Notes: generated by a model from the letters alone, not told the origin. DNA of 64,000 nucleotides from Gammaproteobacteria bacterium (GCA_009937615.1 JAACFB010000008.1:29432-93431); one strand, 5' to 3'; counted from the stretch's first letter, positions 16,985 through 26,600 are shown. Numbers and translations: made by a program.

Positions 16985-17719
16985 TCAGTCCGCCTGTTTC
17001 CAGTGCAGCACGATTGTGTTGGCGTACAAAAAGGTGCCGATGACCAGTCCAAAATAAACCAGGTCGCGAAGCTCGATGACGCCCCTCGATATATTTGCGA
17101 AATGCGTGAGGAAGCTCAGGCTCGCGATGCCGTCGATCAGTACCTGCGGAGCCCAGCCTGAGAACGCATCGAGCACCAGCGGGAAACCGGCCAGCAGAAA
17201 GCCGAAACACACGACAACTGTAATGACAAAGGCGATGACCTGGTTGCGCGTGAACGCCGAGAGACAGGACCCGATCGCGAGAAAGCCGCCGGCCATCAGG
17301 AAACTGCCCAGGTAAGCTGCAAGGATCACGCCGTTATCCGGATCGCCCAGGTAGTTAACCGTAACCCAGACAGGGAAGGTCAGGGTCAGCGCAATGCCCG
17401 AGAATGCCCACGCGGCAAGGAATTTACCAAGCACGGCCTGTAACGGCGTGACGGGCAAGGTCATCAATAGTTCGATCGTGCCGGTCTTGCGTTCCTCTGC
17501 CCACAGGCGCATTGCGATCGCGGGGATCAGGAATAGATACAGCCACGGGTGGAAGTTGAAAAATGCGCGCAGGTCGGCCTGTCCGCGTTCGTAAAACCCG
17601 CCGAGATAAAACGTAAACGTGCCCATCAGCATCAGGAAGATCACTATGAACACGTAAGCGACCGGCGTTGCGAAATAGCTCTGCAGTTCGCGGCGGAAAA
17701 GCGCTTTAATCATGTTCAT
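16985..17719 (-). CDS. ABC transporter permease, GldF/ABC-2 type
   Basis: A 244-residue permease with six predicted membrane helices. The start KALFRRELQSYFATPVAYVF and the RLWAEERKTGTIELLMTLPV motif are characteristic of the GldF/NosY-like ABC-2 family. It follows the ATPase gene with a four-base overlap (17716-17719) and precedes the GldG-like gene by two bases, so the three are surely co-transcribed and assemble into one complex in the inner membrane. The transported substrate is unknown. Confidence 0.88.
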   Translation of the reverse strand: MNMIKALFRRELQSYFATPVAYVFIVIFLMLMGTFTFYLGGFYERGQADLRAFFNFHPWLYLFLIPAIAMRLWAEERKTGTIELLMTLPVTPLQAVLGKFLAAWAFSGIALTLTFPVWVTVNYLGDPDNGVILAAYLGSFLMAGGFLAIGSCLSAFTRNQVIAFVITVVVCFGFLLAGFPLVLDAFSGWAPQVLIDGIASLSFLTHFANISRGVIELRDLVYFGLVIGTFLYANTIVLHWKQAD

Positions 17720-18456
17720 TGCGTGGCCCCCTGATCGGCAGGGAGCCCCCCCTGGGTGACCCGCCGGAACACCTCGTCGAGATCACCCGCGCCAAGCGCC
17801 TTTAGATTTCCCGGCGTGTCGTCTACGAGCAGCCGGCCGTCGGCGATGATGATGGCGCGGGTGCAGACGGCTTCGACCTCCTCGAGTATGTGTGTCGAGA
17901 TGACAATGAGCTTGTCTTCCGACATCGAGCGTATGAGCTCCCTGACCTCGTGTTTCTGATTGGGGTCAAGGCCGTCCGTGGGCTCGTCGAGGATGAGCAC
18001 GTCGGGATCGTGCAGTATTGCCTGGGCCAGCCCGACGCGGCGCTTGAAGCCCTTGGACAATGTGTCGATGGACTGGTTGAGAACCGGCGCCAGGTGCAGA
18101 AGCTCGATAACCTCGGTGAGTCGATGATCGCGACCATCGCCTGACAGGCCACGCACATCGGCAATGAATTTTAGGAACTGCGCGGGCGTCATTTCGGGGT
18201 AGCAGGGCGCGCCCTCGGGCAGGTACCCGATCCTTCGCTGCGCGGCGAGCGTATCCGACTGTATGTCGTGTCCGCAGACGCTCGCACTGCCAGCGCTCGG
18301 GGCAACGAAGCCCGTGACCATCTTCATGGTCGTTGATTTCCCGGCTCCGTTCGGTCCGAGAAATCCCAGCACTTCGCCAGGCTCACAGCGAAAGCTCAGG
18401 TTATCGACAACCGTGTGGCGTCCATAACGTTTGGTTAGACCCTGTATTTCAATCAT
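17716..18456 (-). CDS. ABC transporter ATP-binding protein, GldA type
   Basis: A 246-residue ATPase that powers the adjacent permease. Walker A is GPNGAGKST at about 33-41. The signature region is LSKGFKRRVGLAQAI, with LSKG in place of the classical LSGGQ. Walker B is VLILDEPTDGLDP, and the switch His is in VISTHILEE. The short C-terminal extension and the signature variant fit the GldA/YbhF-like branch. It is the first gene of a four-gene minus-strand operon. No good ribosome binding site is seen before the ATG at 18456. The 246-base region to the next, divergent, gene (18457-18702) must hold both promoters; I could not identify them. Confidence 0.9.
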   Translation of the reverse strand: MIEIQGLTKRYGRHTVVDNLSFRCEPGEVLGFLGPNGAGKSTTMKMVTGFVAPSAGSASVCGHDIQSDTLAAQRRIGYLPEGAPCYPEMTPAQFLKFIADVRGLSGDGRDHRLTEVIELLHLAPVLNQSIDTLSKGFKRRVGLAQAILHDPDVLILDEPTDGLDPNQKHEVRELIRSMSEDKLIVISTHILEEVEAVCTRAIIIADGRLLVDDTPGNLKALGAGDLDEVFRRVTQGGLPADQGATQ

Positions 18457-18702
18457 GATGAGTTCTAGACATCGCCAGTCGGTTGGCGGCGAGCGGGCAA
18501 TTTTTTACCAAAGTCCCAAGTCCACTTCAAGTCCCTGAAAGGAGAATTCGAAACGGCGGCATCCTGCCGCTCGCGCACAGCATTGCTCGGTCCGAGTCTA
18601 TCGAGTCGTATTGGCGTCGGAGGTATGTCTGCCGTGCGTACATCCAGCACTCCGAATAGTGTAAGTTCGGAAGTATCTCCAACCGGCGGTTGATGGTTCC
18701 AG

Positions 18703-19995
18703 ATGTTGTCGTTTCCAGATTCTCATCACGCTGCAAATGCGTTGCCCCCGCCGGTATATCCGAGGATGGAGGGACAAAAGCGATTCGACGTCTGCGTGAT
18801 CGGTGCCGGGTATACGGGGCTGAGCGCGTCTCTGCACCTGGCGGCCCAGGGTCTCGACGTAGCCCTGGTCGAAGCGCACCGGGTCGGCTGGGGAGCCTCC
18901 GGACGCAACGGCGGCCAGCTGGGATACGGCATGACGGTCATGCAGCCCGAGCTGGTTCGTCGCTTCGGCGCAGAAGCGGCGCGGCGGTTCTGGGACATTT
19001 CCGTCGAATCGGTAGAGCTCTTCCATCACCTGTGCGAGAGACATTCGATCGACTGCGACTTCCGGCCCGGCACCATGGCATGTGCCACGACGCAGTCGAA
19101 TCTTGACCACCTGCTTCGGCACGCTGACATTGTCGAGAGTTACGGTACGGATATCTACCGGCGACTCGACGCGGCATCGACACGGGAGACGAGCGGCAGC
19201 CCTATTTATACGGGCGCGATACTCTCTTACAGAGCTGGCCACATTAATCCGCTGAAGTATGCCTTTGGCCTCGCCAGGGCGGCCGAAAAAGCGGGTGTTT
19301 CAATTTTTGAGGGCACTCGCGCGATCGATATCCAGGTTGCCGAGCCTGCGAAAGTCAGCCTCGAGACTGGCGAGATTACCGCTGACTACGTGGTGCTCGG
19401 TTGCAACGGGTACCTGCAGGCGCTGAATAAATCGCTGGCTAAACGCATCCTGCCCGTTAATAACTACCAGGCGGCGACCGAGGTGCTGGATGAAGAGACG
19501 CGAAATACGCTGTTAAAAGGCGAAATCTGTATTTGGGACACGAGCAACAGCGTACATTACTTTCGGCTGACGCCCGATAACAGGCTGGTTATGGGCTGCA
19601 GCATCGGCATACCGGGTCGCCCGCCCGGAAACCTCGAAAGGGATTGCCGCAGGCACATCAACTACGTCTATCCCAATCTGAGGGATGTGAAAATTGACTA
19701 TACCTGGGGCGGCACACTTGCCGGTACGCGAAGCCGGCTGCCGGATGTCGGCCGGCTGGCGCCGAACCTACTGTATGCGCAGGGCTACACCGGCCACGGG
19801 GTCGGCATCGCGCCCCTGGTCGGAAAATACCTGGCAAACGCGATTTGTGCAGAGTCTGACGGGTTCGAGTTCCTGGGCAGCTTCGATCATAAAAACGTCC
19901 TGGGAGGGCGTTTCCTCAGGACGCCGTCCATTATCGTCTATCGCTTGATGACCAATACCCGCGACATGCTGACGAGGCGCCTCTTCGGCAGGTGA
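18703..19995 (+). CDS. FAD-dependent oxidoreductase, gamma-glutamylputrescine oxidase-like
   Basis: A 430-residue DAO-family flavoenzyme. The FAD motif GAGYTGLSASLHLA lies at about 34-47, followed by WGASGRNGGQLGYG, the block typical of PuuB and related amine oxidoreductases. The C-terminal GYTGHGVGIAPLVGKYLA completes the FAD site. The N-terminus SHHAANALPPPVYP resembles the short lead of PuuB-type proteins. PuuB oxidises gamma-glutamylputrescine in putrescine breakdown, but no other puu gene is nearby, so an amine or N-methyl amino acid substrate is as far as I would go. The ATG at 18703 has only a weak ribosome binding site; the next Met is at residue 22. Confidence 0.75.
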   Translation: MLSFPDSHHAANALPPPVYPRMEGQKRFDVCVIGAGYTGLSASLHLAAQGLDVALVEAHRVGWGASGRNGGQLGYGMTVMQPELVRRFGAEAARRFWDISVESVELFHHLCERHSIDCDFRPGTMACATTQSNLDHLLRHADIVESYGTDIYRRLDAASTRETSGSPIYTGAILSYRAGHINPLKYAFGLARAAEKAGVSIFEGTRAIDIQVAEPAKVSLETGEITADYVVLGCNGYLQALNKSLAKRILPVNNYQAATEVLDEETRNTLLKGEICIWDTSNSVHYFRLTPDNRLVMGCSIGIPGRPPGNLERDCRRHINYVYPNLRDVKIDYTWGGTLAGTRSRLPDVGRLAPNLLYAQGYTGHGVGIAPLVGKYLANAICAESDGFEFLGSFDHKNVLGGRFLRTPSIIVYRLMTNTRDMLTRRLFGR

Positions 19996-20096
19996 GAGAC
20001 GAGGCCGTCGCGGGTTGCTCGATGTCGCGGTGCCGGTGGTCAAGATTAAGCAGTAGCGGGCGTGAATCGCTACGGATGCTGTTCGCAGGATTCTCC

Positions 20097-22214
20097 TCAG
20101 GCGATCGCCTGGTCCTGTCCCGGAGACTCGTTGGCGGGGTTCGCTAGATCTTCCAGCAGCGCCATGAAGTCAGCGGGGGAGAGTGCCTCGCTGCAAATGA
20201 AACCTTGAATGTGATCGCATCCGTGGTGGCGCAGGAATTCCAGCTGCTCCCGCGTTTCGACACCCTCCGCCACGACGTTGAGGCCCAACTGACTCGACAT
20301 CGCAAGTATCGCCGCACAGATCGCGGCATCGTCGGCGTCCTGATGAAGGTCTTTCACGAAAGACCGGTCGATCTTGATCGTATCGATCGGGAATCGTTTC
20401 AGGTAGCTCAGCGACGAATAGCCGGTGCCGAAATCATCGATCGACAACGCAATACCGGCCTTTTTGAAGGCCTGCAGTTCCGCAAGCGTTTTGTCGACGT
20501 CCTGCAGGAGCACGGTTTCGGTAATCTCCAGTTCGAGGAGACCCGGGGTGATGTTCGCCTCGGCTATTGCGCCGAGAATATCCTGCACCAGGCCGTTGTC
20601 ACGGAATTGCTCGCTGGATATGTTGACGGACACGGGTACCGCCCCGACGGGTGAGGTCGACCAGACATTGACCTGCCTGCAGGCTTCGCGCACAACCCAC
20701 TGGCCGATCGGCACAATCAGGCCTGTTTCCTCGGCAATCGGAATGAATTCGCCGGGAGGGATCGTTCCTCTCTCAGGATGATGCCAGCGCAGCAGTGCTT
20801 CGGCACCGACTAGCCGAAACGATTTGGCGTCAACCTTTGGCTGGAAGTGCAGCTCGAATTGCTTTTGCTCGATAGCCAGCCGAATCAGGTTTTCGAGATC
20901 GAGCCTGTGCAACGACTTGGTGCGCATGGTCTCGGAGTAGAACTTGTAGTTATTGCGCCCTACGTTTTTCGCTCTGTACATTGCCGAATCGGCGTTCATC
21001 AGCAGTTCCTCTGCCGTATCGCCGTCCCGAGGGTAGAGCGCAATGCCGATGCTGGGCGTCACTACGAACTGATGTCCGGCACAGCTAAACGGCGGGGTCA
21101 GGGCATCCGTGATGCGCGACGCAACCTTGGCCACGGTCTCCTCGTCGCCAACGCCGTAAAGCTTGATGACAAATTCGTCACCGCCAAGACGGGCCAGCCT
21201 GATGGCCCCGCGCGGAACCGGGTCCACCAGCGAAACGGAGTCGCCGGCCCGTATGCAGTTGGCCAGCCTTGCTGCCACGTCTTTGAGCAATTCGTCGCCG
21301 ATGCTATGGCCCAACGTGTCGTTGATGCGTTTGAAGCGGTCCAGGTCCACGAAAAGAACAGCAAATTTCTGCTGATCACGCCGGGCAACCTTGATCGTCC
21401 TCTCGAGACTCTGGCTGAACAGTTCTCGATTCGGCAGTTCGGTCAGTTCGTCGTAATAGGCGAGATTGTATATTTTTGCTTCTGAATTCTTGCGCTCCGT
21501 GATGTCCCGGACGATCGCCAGCACCGTATGTTTGTCGCGGGTGACAAATCGTGTCTCAAGGTGAATGTCGAGACCTTTTAACTCGTGCTCATAAACCTGC
21601 GGCTTGCCCGTCTCCAGCGCTCGTTTGATGCAGGCCCTGGCCCTGTCGTCATTCTCACAGGGATAAAAATCGATTTGCGATGCCGTTGTCAGTGCTTTCA
21701 GCTGCAGCGTGTGGGTGGCATCCGGGCCACTCAAGCCGTCCTGAACCATTCCCTCCTCGTTGACGACGAAGATGAGGTCAGGAATAGCCCGCATCAGGCC
21801 GGTCAGGTCGCTGAGTGACCTGGCGGTTCGCAGGGCATGCAGGATTCGATGCGGAAGGACAAGCAAAGCCAGTGGCTTGTCGATGATGTCGGTCGCACCA
21901 CTGCTGTAGGCGCGCTCAACGGACTCGCTGTCGTCACGGTCGGTGACCATGAAAATCGGTGTTTCGCGGCCCGCATCCCGTGCCCTGATGGCCTGGCAAA
22001 CGGAGAATGCATCCGTTTCCGGCAATTTTGCGTCGAGCAGAACGGCGTCTGGCTGGGTTTTCGAGAACATATCGAGGGCAGTTGGCCCGTCGGCCGCGGG
22101 CAGCGTCCGAAACCCCGATTTCTGCAGGGCGCCCCAAATCAGCTTGCGATCCGCAGCATCGGCGGCGGCGACAAGGACCAGCGGCTTTTCCGTTTTTTCC
22201 CAGTCATCCAGCAT
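20097..22214 (-). CDS. Bifunctional-type REC-PAS-GGDEF-EAL cyclic di-GMP protein
   Basis: A 705-residue soluble signalling protein. Domains in order: receiver (about 10-125, candidate phospho-acceptor Asp61 in VLLDAKLPE), PAS (about 137-240, DLIFVVNEEG), GGDEF (about 245-430, intact GGDEF at 344-348 preceded by ARL) and EAL (about 440-690, EALLRW from 472 and DDFGTGYSS). Both catalytic signatures look intact, so it could make and break cyclic di-GMP. The ATG at 22214 is preceded by CGGAAG; a longer frame to 22427 would run into the promoter region of the divergent methyltransferase. No cognate kinase is adjacent; the three-gene unit at 47119-51448 is far away. Confidence 0.88.
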   Translation of the reverse strand: MLDDWEKTEKPLVLVAAADAADRKLIWGALQKSGFRTLPAADGPTALDMFSKTQPDAVLLDAKLPETDAFSVCQAIRARDAGRETPIFMVTDRDDSESVERAYSSGATDIIDKPLALLVLPHRILHALRTARSLSDLTGLMRAIPDLIFVVNEEGMVQDGLSGPDATHTLQLKALTTASQIDFYPCENDDRARACIKRALETGKPQVYEHELKGLDIHLETRFVTRDKHTVLAIVRDITERKNSEAKIYNLAYYDELTELPNRELFSQSLERTIKVARRDQQKFAVLFVDLDRFKRINDTLGHSIGDELLKDVAARLANCIRAGDSVSLVDPVPRGAIRLARLGGDEFVIKLYGVGDEETVAKVASRITDALTPPFSCAGHQFVVTPSIGIALYPRDGDTAEELLMNADSAMYRAKNVGRNNYKFYSETMRTKSLHRLDLENLIRLAIEQKQFELHFQPKVDAKSFRLVGAEALLRWHHPERGTIPPGEFIPIAEETGLIVPIGQWVVREACRQVNVWSTSPVGAVPVSVNISSEQFRDNGLVQDILGAIAEANITPGLLELEITETVLLQDVDKTLAELQAFKKAGIALSIDDFGTGYSSLSYLKRFPIDTIKIDRSFVKDLHQDADDAAICAAILAMSSQLGLNVVAEGVETREQLEFLRHHGCDHIQGFICSEALSPADFMALLEDLANPANESPGQDQAIA

Positions 22215-22476
22215 ATAAGCTTCCGTGATCCCGGCTCCCGTGCGGCCCCGGGAACTCCTGCAGAAATTAAGTCTCTGTAATTGAAAAGAATATCGGCCCT
22301 GCGAGTTGGATACCGAGACAGCGGTCACAGATAAGTCGGGCACTTGTCCGGCGCCAACAGGGACAACCGGTCGTGGCGAGATTCCTATAGACTTCGAGAA
22401 CGGTATCATTCCTCGCAGTGCCTGCACTCCTCGAGTCCATGCAGTGATCGATGGCTGTTACGGTCCGGAATCCGAA

Positions 22477-23163
22477 ATGTCGACACCTGATTTGTTCGAT
22501 TCGTGGAACACCTACGAAAAAGTCGTCGCCAACGACTATATGCATCACCGTGACTTCTTCGTCGCTCTCGTGCAAGAGGTCAAAGCCCGGGACCTGGCGC
22601 CGCTGTCGGTCGCCGATCTGGGTTGCGGGGACTGTGCTCCGATTCTCGACTTGCTGCGGTGCTTCGAGGTTCACGACTACCTCGGGATCGATCAGTCCGA
22701 AAGCGCATTGCGACGTGCGCGCGCGAGACTCCTGCCTGCCGGGTTGAATTTCGATCTTCGCCAGGGAGAGATTCTCCACGAGCTGCGCAAACTTACAGAT
22801 CATTACAACCTCATCGTCTGCAGTTACTCGCTGCACCACCTTGACGTAAAAGAAAAACAGGACGTCCTGAAAGAGTGCCGGCGCTGTCTTGTCCCCGGCG
22901 GACTTTTGGCCGTCATCGATGTTTTTCTCGAACCCGGCGAATCGATCGGGTCCTATCTGGAGCGCTGGACCACCAATGCGCAGAGCCGATACGCGGCGCT
23001 CGATGCCGAGGAAATCGAAGACCTGCTGGCGCACGTGCGGTCGAGCGACTTCCCGGAAACCGTGTCGACGTACCGCCGTCTTTCGACTGCGGCGGGATTT
23101 TCGCGGGTCAGCCGGATTGCCCAGGATGCCGAGCGCCTTAACCAGTTTGTGCTTTTTTATTGA
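22477..23163 (+). CDS. Class I SAM-dependent methyltransferase
   Basis: A 228-residue soluble methyltransferase. Motif I is VADLGCGDCAPI, the acidic end of strand 2 is GIDQSE, and motif IV is LIVCSYSLHHLD, followed by CRRCLVPGGLLAVIDVF. The organisation matches the Methyltransf_11/25 families that act on small molecules. I chose the ATG at 22477, where family resemblance begins; the frame is open further upstream but without recognisable sequence. The 262-base gap to the divergent GGDEF-EAL gene holds both promoters. The substrate is unknown. Confidence 0.8.
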   Translation: MSTPDLFDSWNTYEKVVANDYMHHRDFFVALVQEVKARDLAPLSVADLGCGDCAPILDLLRCFEVHDYLGIDQSESALRRARARLLPAGLNFDLRQGEILHELRKLTDHYNLIVCSYSLHHLDVKEKQDVLKECRRCLVPGGLLAVIDVFLEPGESIGSYLERWTTNAQSRYAALDAEEIEDLLAHVRSSDFPETVSTYRRLSTAAGFSRVSRIAQDAERLNQFVLFY

Positions 23164-23294
23164 GGTCGTTTGGACTGCCGGGACCCGGTGCCGCGGCAGG
23201 CCCGGGAAAATGCCCGCGCCTTCGAGCGCTTCACGATGATGGACAAGCCCGGGGCATCGAGCTGGTTCGTCAGGCCCGGCCGGACCGCCTTACG

Positions 23295-23954
23295 TCATGC
23301 TTGCCCAGGGGCGTCAGCTTGTCGCTCGGGAATGGCCTCGGCAAAGGCAGGCAGACTGCTGCAGTGTGCATCGACGGCGACCAGCCTGGGATAGTCGTGC
23401 AGGGAAACGTTGAAGCGACGGGCGTTGTATACCTGCGGTACCAGGCAGGTATCTGCGAGTGTCACCGATTCGCCGAACGCGAATGGCCCTGAATCGGCGT
23501 GCGCGGCGGCCGCGATTTCGGCGGCACGGAAGCCTTCGTGAATCCAGTTTGCGTACCAGTGATCGCGCTGCTCGTCGGTGACCTTAAATTCGTCCTGGAG
23601 GTAAAGCAGGACGCGCAGGTTGTTAAGAGGATGAATGTCGCAGCAGATCAAGTTGCAAAACGACCGCACCGCGGCGCGCTCATTGATTGATTCGGGCAGC
23701 AGGCTCACCCCGGGGTAGGCTTCTTCGAGGTACTCGAGAATGGCTTGTGACTGCCCCGTGCCGAAGTCACCATCTTCGAGAAAAGGTATGAGCATCTGGG
23801 GGTTACGAGCCCGGTACGCTTCCCGCCGATGCTCCGATTGGCCCGGCAATAACGATACCGGCACTGTTTCGTACTCGAGTCCCTTGAGATTCAGAGCAAG
23901 CCGTACGCGGTATGCGGCCGTCGAGCGCCAGTAACTGTAAAGCCTGATCGTCAC
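23295..23954 (-). CDS. maiA: Maleylacetoacetate isomerase
   Basis: A 219-residue glutathione S-transferase of the zeta class. It converts maleylacetoacetate to fumarylacetoacetate in tyrosine breakdown, using glutathione. The N-terminal thioredoxin-like domain starts RLYSYWRSTAAYRVRLALNL; the RST motif holds the expected active-site Ser. The C-terminal helical domain ends with ADTCLVPQVYNARRFNVSL, typical of the class. The start is a GTG at 23954 with AGGA about eight bases upstream; a longer frame exists but lies inside the fahA gene. It is the last gene of the hppD operon, starting ten bases after the fahA stop. Confidence 0.9.
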   Translation of the reverse strand: MTIRLYSYWRSTAAYRVRLALNLKGLEYETVPVSLLPGQSEHRREAYRARNPQMLIPFLEDGDFGTGQSQAILEYLEEAYPGVSLLPESINERAAVRSFCNLICCDIHPLNNLRVLLYLQDEFKVTDEQRDHWYANWIHEGFRAAEIAAAAHADSGPFAFGESVTLADTCLVPQVYNARRFNVSLHDYPRLVAVDAHCSSLPAFAEAIPERQADAPGQA

Positions 23955-23964
23955 CCGAAGCGTC

Positions 23965-24972
23965 CTACTCGTCGTAGCGAACGACGGCCTGATCGATGGC
24001 GCCGAATATCGACTGGCCATCAGCGCTGCACATCTCGATGCGCACCCGGTCGTTGAACCGGAGGAAAGGCGTTTGCGGCGATCCTGCCTGGATCGTCTCG
24101 ATCGTCCTGATTTCGGCAATACAGGAGTAACCGACCCCGCCTTCGCCAATGGGTTTTCCGGGCCCGTCGCCGAGCTTGTTCGAGACCGTGCCCGAACCGA
24201 CGATCGAGCCGGCGCAGAGCGGGCGGGTTTTCGCCGCATGCGCAACGAGCTGAGCGAAGTCGAACGTCATGTCGATGCCGGCGTCGGGTTTGCCGAACGG
24301 CGAATCATTCAATGCCGACATCAGCGGCAAATGCACCTTGTGGTCCTTCCATGCTGCGCCGAGTTCGTCGGGAGTCACGGCAACCGGCGAGAACGCGCTC
24401 GACGGCTTGGACTGAAAGAAGCCGAAGCCCTTGGCGAGTTCGGCCGGGATCAGGCCGCGCAGCGAAACATCGTTGACGAGCATGATGAGCTGTATGTGCT
24501 TGCCGGCATCCGCGACGGGCACACCCATCGGAACGTCGTCGGTGACAACAGCGACTTCGGCCTCGAAGTCGATGCCCCAGGCTTCATCACCCACCGGGAT
24601 GTCATCGCGCGGGCCGAGGAAGGAGTCCGAGCCGCCCTGGTACATCAGCGGATCGATCCAGAAACTTTCCGGCATTTCGGCCCCGCGTGCTTTGCGAACG
24701 AGCTCGACGTGGTTGACGTAGGCGGAGCCATCCACCCATTGATACGCACGCGGCAGCGGCGACTCGCAGGCGGACTCGTCAAAAGCCTCGCCGGCTGACG
24801 AAGTCTCGAGCTGTTCGGCAAGGCGTTCGAGTTCCGGCCTGATCGCGTGCCAGTCGTCAAGGGCGGCTTGCAGCGTGCCCGCAACGTTGCCGGCATCCAG
24901 GTAGCGTGTCAGGTCGCGAGAAACGGCGACAAGGCGGCCATCCCGGCCATTTCGAAGCGATGCCAGTTTCAT
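23965..24972 (-). CDS. fahA: Fumarylacetoacetase (FAH family hydrolase)
   Basis: A 335-residue protein of the FAH family that would cleave fumarylacetoacetate to fumarate and acetoacetate, the last step of tyrosine degradation. The GIDFEAEVAVVTDDVPMGV block carries the metal-binding acidic residues, and LVNDVSLRGLIPAELAKGFG and SGTVSN are further family motifs. It resembles the shorter bacterial two-domain form and not the roughly 420-residue animal enzyme. It directly follows the VOC gene: the VOC stop codon begins at 24973 and the fahA ATG ends at 24972. The operon with hppD and maiA supports the role strongly. Confidence 0.88.
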   Translation of the reverse strand: MKLASLRNGRDGRLVAVSRDLTRYLDAGNVAGTLQAALDDWHAIRPELERLAEQLETSSAGEAFDESACESPLPRAYQWVDGSAYVNHVELVRKARGAEMPESFWIDPLMYQGGSDSFLGPRDDIPVGDEAWGIDFEAEVAVVTDDVPMGVPVADAGKHIQLIMLVNDVSLRGLIPAELAKGFGFFQSKPSSAFSPVAVTPDELGAAWKDHKVHLPLMSALNDSPFGKPDAGIDMTFDFAQLVAHAAKTRPLCAGSIVGSGTVSNKLGDGPGKPIGEGGVGYSCIAEIRTIETIQAGSPQTPFLRFNDRVRIEMCSADGQSIFGAIDQAVVRYDE

Positions 24973-25515
24973 CTACTCGGATCCCCGGAATTCGAGTTCG
25001 TGCAGCCAGGCGGCGTGGCGTGGCGCTTTCTTTGTCTGGCTCCATTCCTCGAGCATGTCGGGTGCGACGCGCCTGAGTTCATCGAGCTGCTCCTGCGTTT
25101 GCGTGTTCGCGACAAGCTCCAGGCGATGGCCGTTAGGGTCGAAAAAGTATATCGACTGGAAGATGCCGTGATTCGTCGGCCCGATCACATCGATGCCCTC
25201 GGCCTCGACCTGTTGCTTTGCAGCCAGTAATGCATCGTAGTCCTCGAGCTCGAAGGCAATATGCTGTACCCACTCGGGGGTATTGTGATCACGGTCCATT
25301 TCGGGTCGCGTCGGCAACTCGAAAAACGCGAGTACGTTGCCCATGCCCGCGTCGAGAAACACGTGCATGTAGGGGTCGGGTTCCTTCGTCGAGGGCACAT
25401 GGTCTTCGGCGAAGGCTAGCGTGAACTCCATGTTCAAAACCCGCCGGTAAAAGTCGACCGTTTCCTTTGCATCCTTGCATCGATAGGCGACGTGGTGGAT
25501 ACGTTTCAGATTCAT
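24973..25515 (-). CDS. VOC family metalloprotein in tyrosine catabolic operon
   Basis: A 180-residue protein with two beta-alpha-beta-beta-beta VOC modules. Four likely metal ligands in the glyoxalase I order can be seen: His8 ([11 protein letters not shown]), Glu66 (LAFFELP), His85 (WVQHIAFEL) and Glu133 (HRLELVANT). Glyoxalases use all four; extradiol dioxygenases use a His-His-Glu set that is also available here. It overlaps the hppD stop by four bases (ATGA) and abuts fahA, exactly where homogentisate dioxygenase would be expected. It may be a glyoxalase-like accessory enzyme, an isomerase, or an unusual dioxygenase; sequence does not decide. Confidence 0.8.
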   Translation of the reverse strand: MNLKRIHHVAYRCKDAKETVDFYRRVLNMEFTLAFAEDHVPSTKEPDPYMHVFLDAGMGNVLAFFELPTRPEMDRDHNTPEWVQHIAFELEDYDALLAAKQQVEAEGIDVIGPTNHGIFQSIYFFDPNGHRLELVANTQTQEQLDELRRVAPDMLEEWSQTKKAPRHAAWLHELEFRGSE

Positions 25516-26600
25516 GAGGCCTCCGGTTGGTCGCCGACAACGCCGCGAGCGACCTGGTCGCGCTCGATGGACTCGAACAGCGCCTTGAAATTGCCCTCGC
25601 CGAATCCTTCATCCTTCTTGCGCTGGATGAATTCGAAGAAGACAGGACCAATCATAGTCTCGGAGAAGATCTGCAGCAAAAGTCGTGGTTCATCGTTTTC
25701 AGTCGAGCCGTCGACGAGAATGCCGCGGGGCTTGAGCTCGTCGATCGGTTCGCCATGGCCTGGCAGGCGCTCATCGAGCATTTCGTAATAGGCAGCAGGT
25801 GGCGGCGTCATGAAGGTCAGCCCGCGTTCGTTGAGTCGGTCCCAGCACTCGATGAGGTTGTCGCAGGACAGCGCGATATGCTGAATCCCTTCGCCGTTGT
25901 ACTTCATGAGGAATTCCTCGATCTGGCCGGTGCCCTGCGAGGCCTCTTCGTTGAGCGGAATCCGGATACGGCCGTCAGGCGCGGTCAGCGCTTTCGAGAA
26001 CAGCCCGGTGTATTCGCCCTTGATGTCGAAGTAGCGAATCTCGCGGAAATTGAACAGGCGTTCATAGAAGTCGGCCCAGAAGTTCATGCGGCCACGGTAG
26101 ACATTGTGCGTAAGGTGGTCGATCTCGTGGAACCCGCATCCCTCCGGATGCCGATCGACGCCGTCGAAAAACTCGAAATCGATGTCGTAGATCGTGCTGC
26201 CTTTCCGGTACCGGTCGATCAGGTACAGCGGCGCGCCGCCGATTCCCTTGATCGCCGGGAGGCGCAGCTCCATCGGGCCTGTCGGTATGTCCAGGGGCTG
26301 TGCGCCGAGCTCGAGCGCACGCCGGTAGGCGAGGTGCGCGTCTTTGACGCGGAATGCCATGCCGCAGGCGGACGGGCCGTGCTCCTGGGCGAAGTATGCC
26401 GCGAGGCTCTTCGGTTCTTCGTTGAGAATGAAATTGATGTTGCCCTGCCGGTACAGGGTGACTTTTTTCGATCGATGCCGCGCGACGGCCTCGAAACCGA
26501 GCAGATGGAATACGGGTTCGAGAACGCCTGGCGTCGGGGAGGCAAATTCAACGAATTCGAAGCCGTCGAGGCCCATGGGATTGTCAAAAAGGTCGGCCAT
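25512..26600 (-). CDS. hppD: 4-Hydroxyphenylpyruvate dioxygenase
   Basis: A 362-residue Fe(II) enzyme that turns 4-hydroxyphenylpyruvate into homogentisate, the committed step of tyrosine degradation. It consists of two VOC-type domains. The metal ligands should be His in [10 protein letters not shown], His in [11 protein letters not shown] and Glu in [13 protein letters not shown]; the C-terminal [18 protein letters not shown] is a hallmark of the family. The ATG at 26600 has an excellent AGGAG seven bases upstream; the longer frame to 26663 runs into the AT-rich promoter. It is the first gene of the operon hppD-VOC-fahA-maiA. A divergent Lrp/AsnC regulator lies across a 132-base gap and probably controls it. 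Confidence 0.95.
   Translation of the reverse strand: MADLFDNPMGLDGFEFVEFASPTPGVLEPVFHLLGFEAVARHRSKKVTLYRQGNINFILNEEPKSLAAYFAQEHGPSACGMAFRVKDAHLAYRRALELGAQPLDIPTGPMELRLPAIKGIGGAPLYLIDRYRKGSTIYDIDFEFFDGVDRHPEGCGFHEIDHLTHNVYRGRMNFWADFYERLFNFREIRYFDIKGEYTGLFSKALTAPDGRIRIPLNEEASQGTGQIEEFLMKYNGEGIQHIALSCDNLIECWDRLNERGLTFMTPPPAAYYEMLDERLPGHGEPIDELKPRGILVDGSTENDEPRLLLQIFSETMIGPVFFEFIQRKKDEGFGEGNFKALFESIERDQVARGVVGDQPEAS

Noticed and set aside
16983..17210. N-terminal extension of the GldG-like protein to 17210
   Set aside because: The extension lies in the permease gene and is Arg/His-rich with no similarity; the ATG at 16982 starts the family sequence.
18457..18702. Small open frames in the 246-base gap between the GldA-like gene and the PuuB-like gene
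   Set aside because: No ribosome binding site, family motif or convincing codon use; also no tRNA-like fold seen.
20053..20073. Hairpin GTAGCG/CGCTAC between convergent genes
   Set aside because: Six pairs with a nine-base loop and no T-run; too weak to call a terminator.
23164..23294. Short plus-strand open frames after the methyltransferase gene
   Set aside because: They run into the antisense of maiA and have no recognisable sequence.
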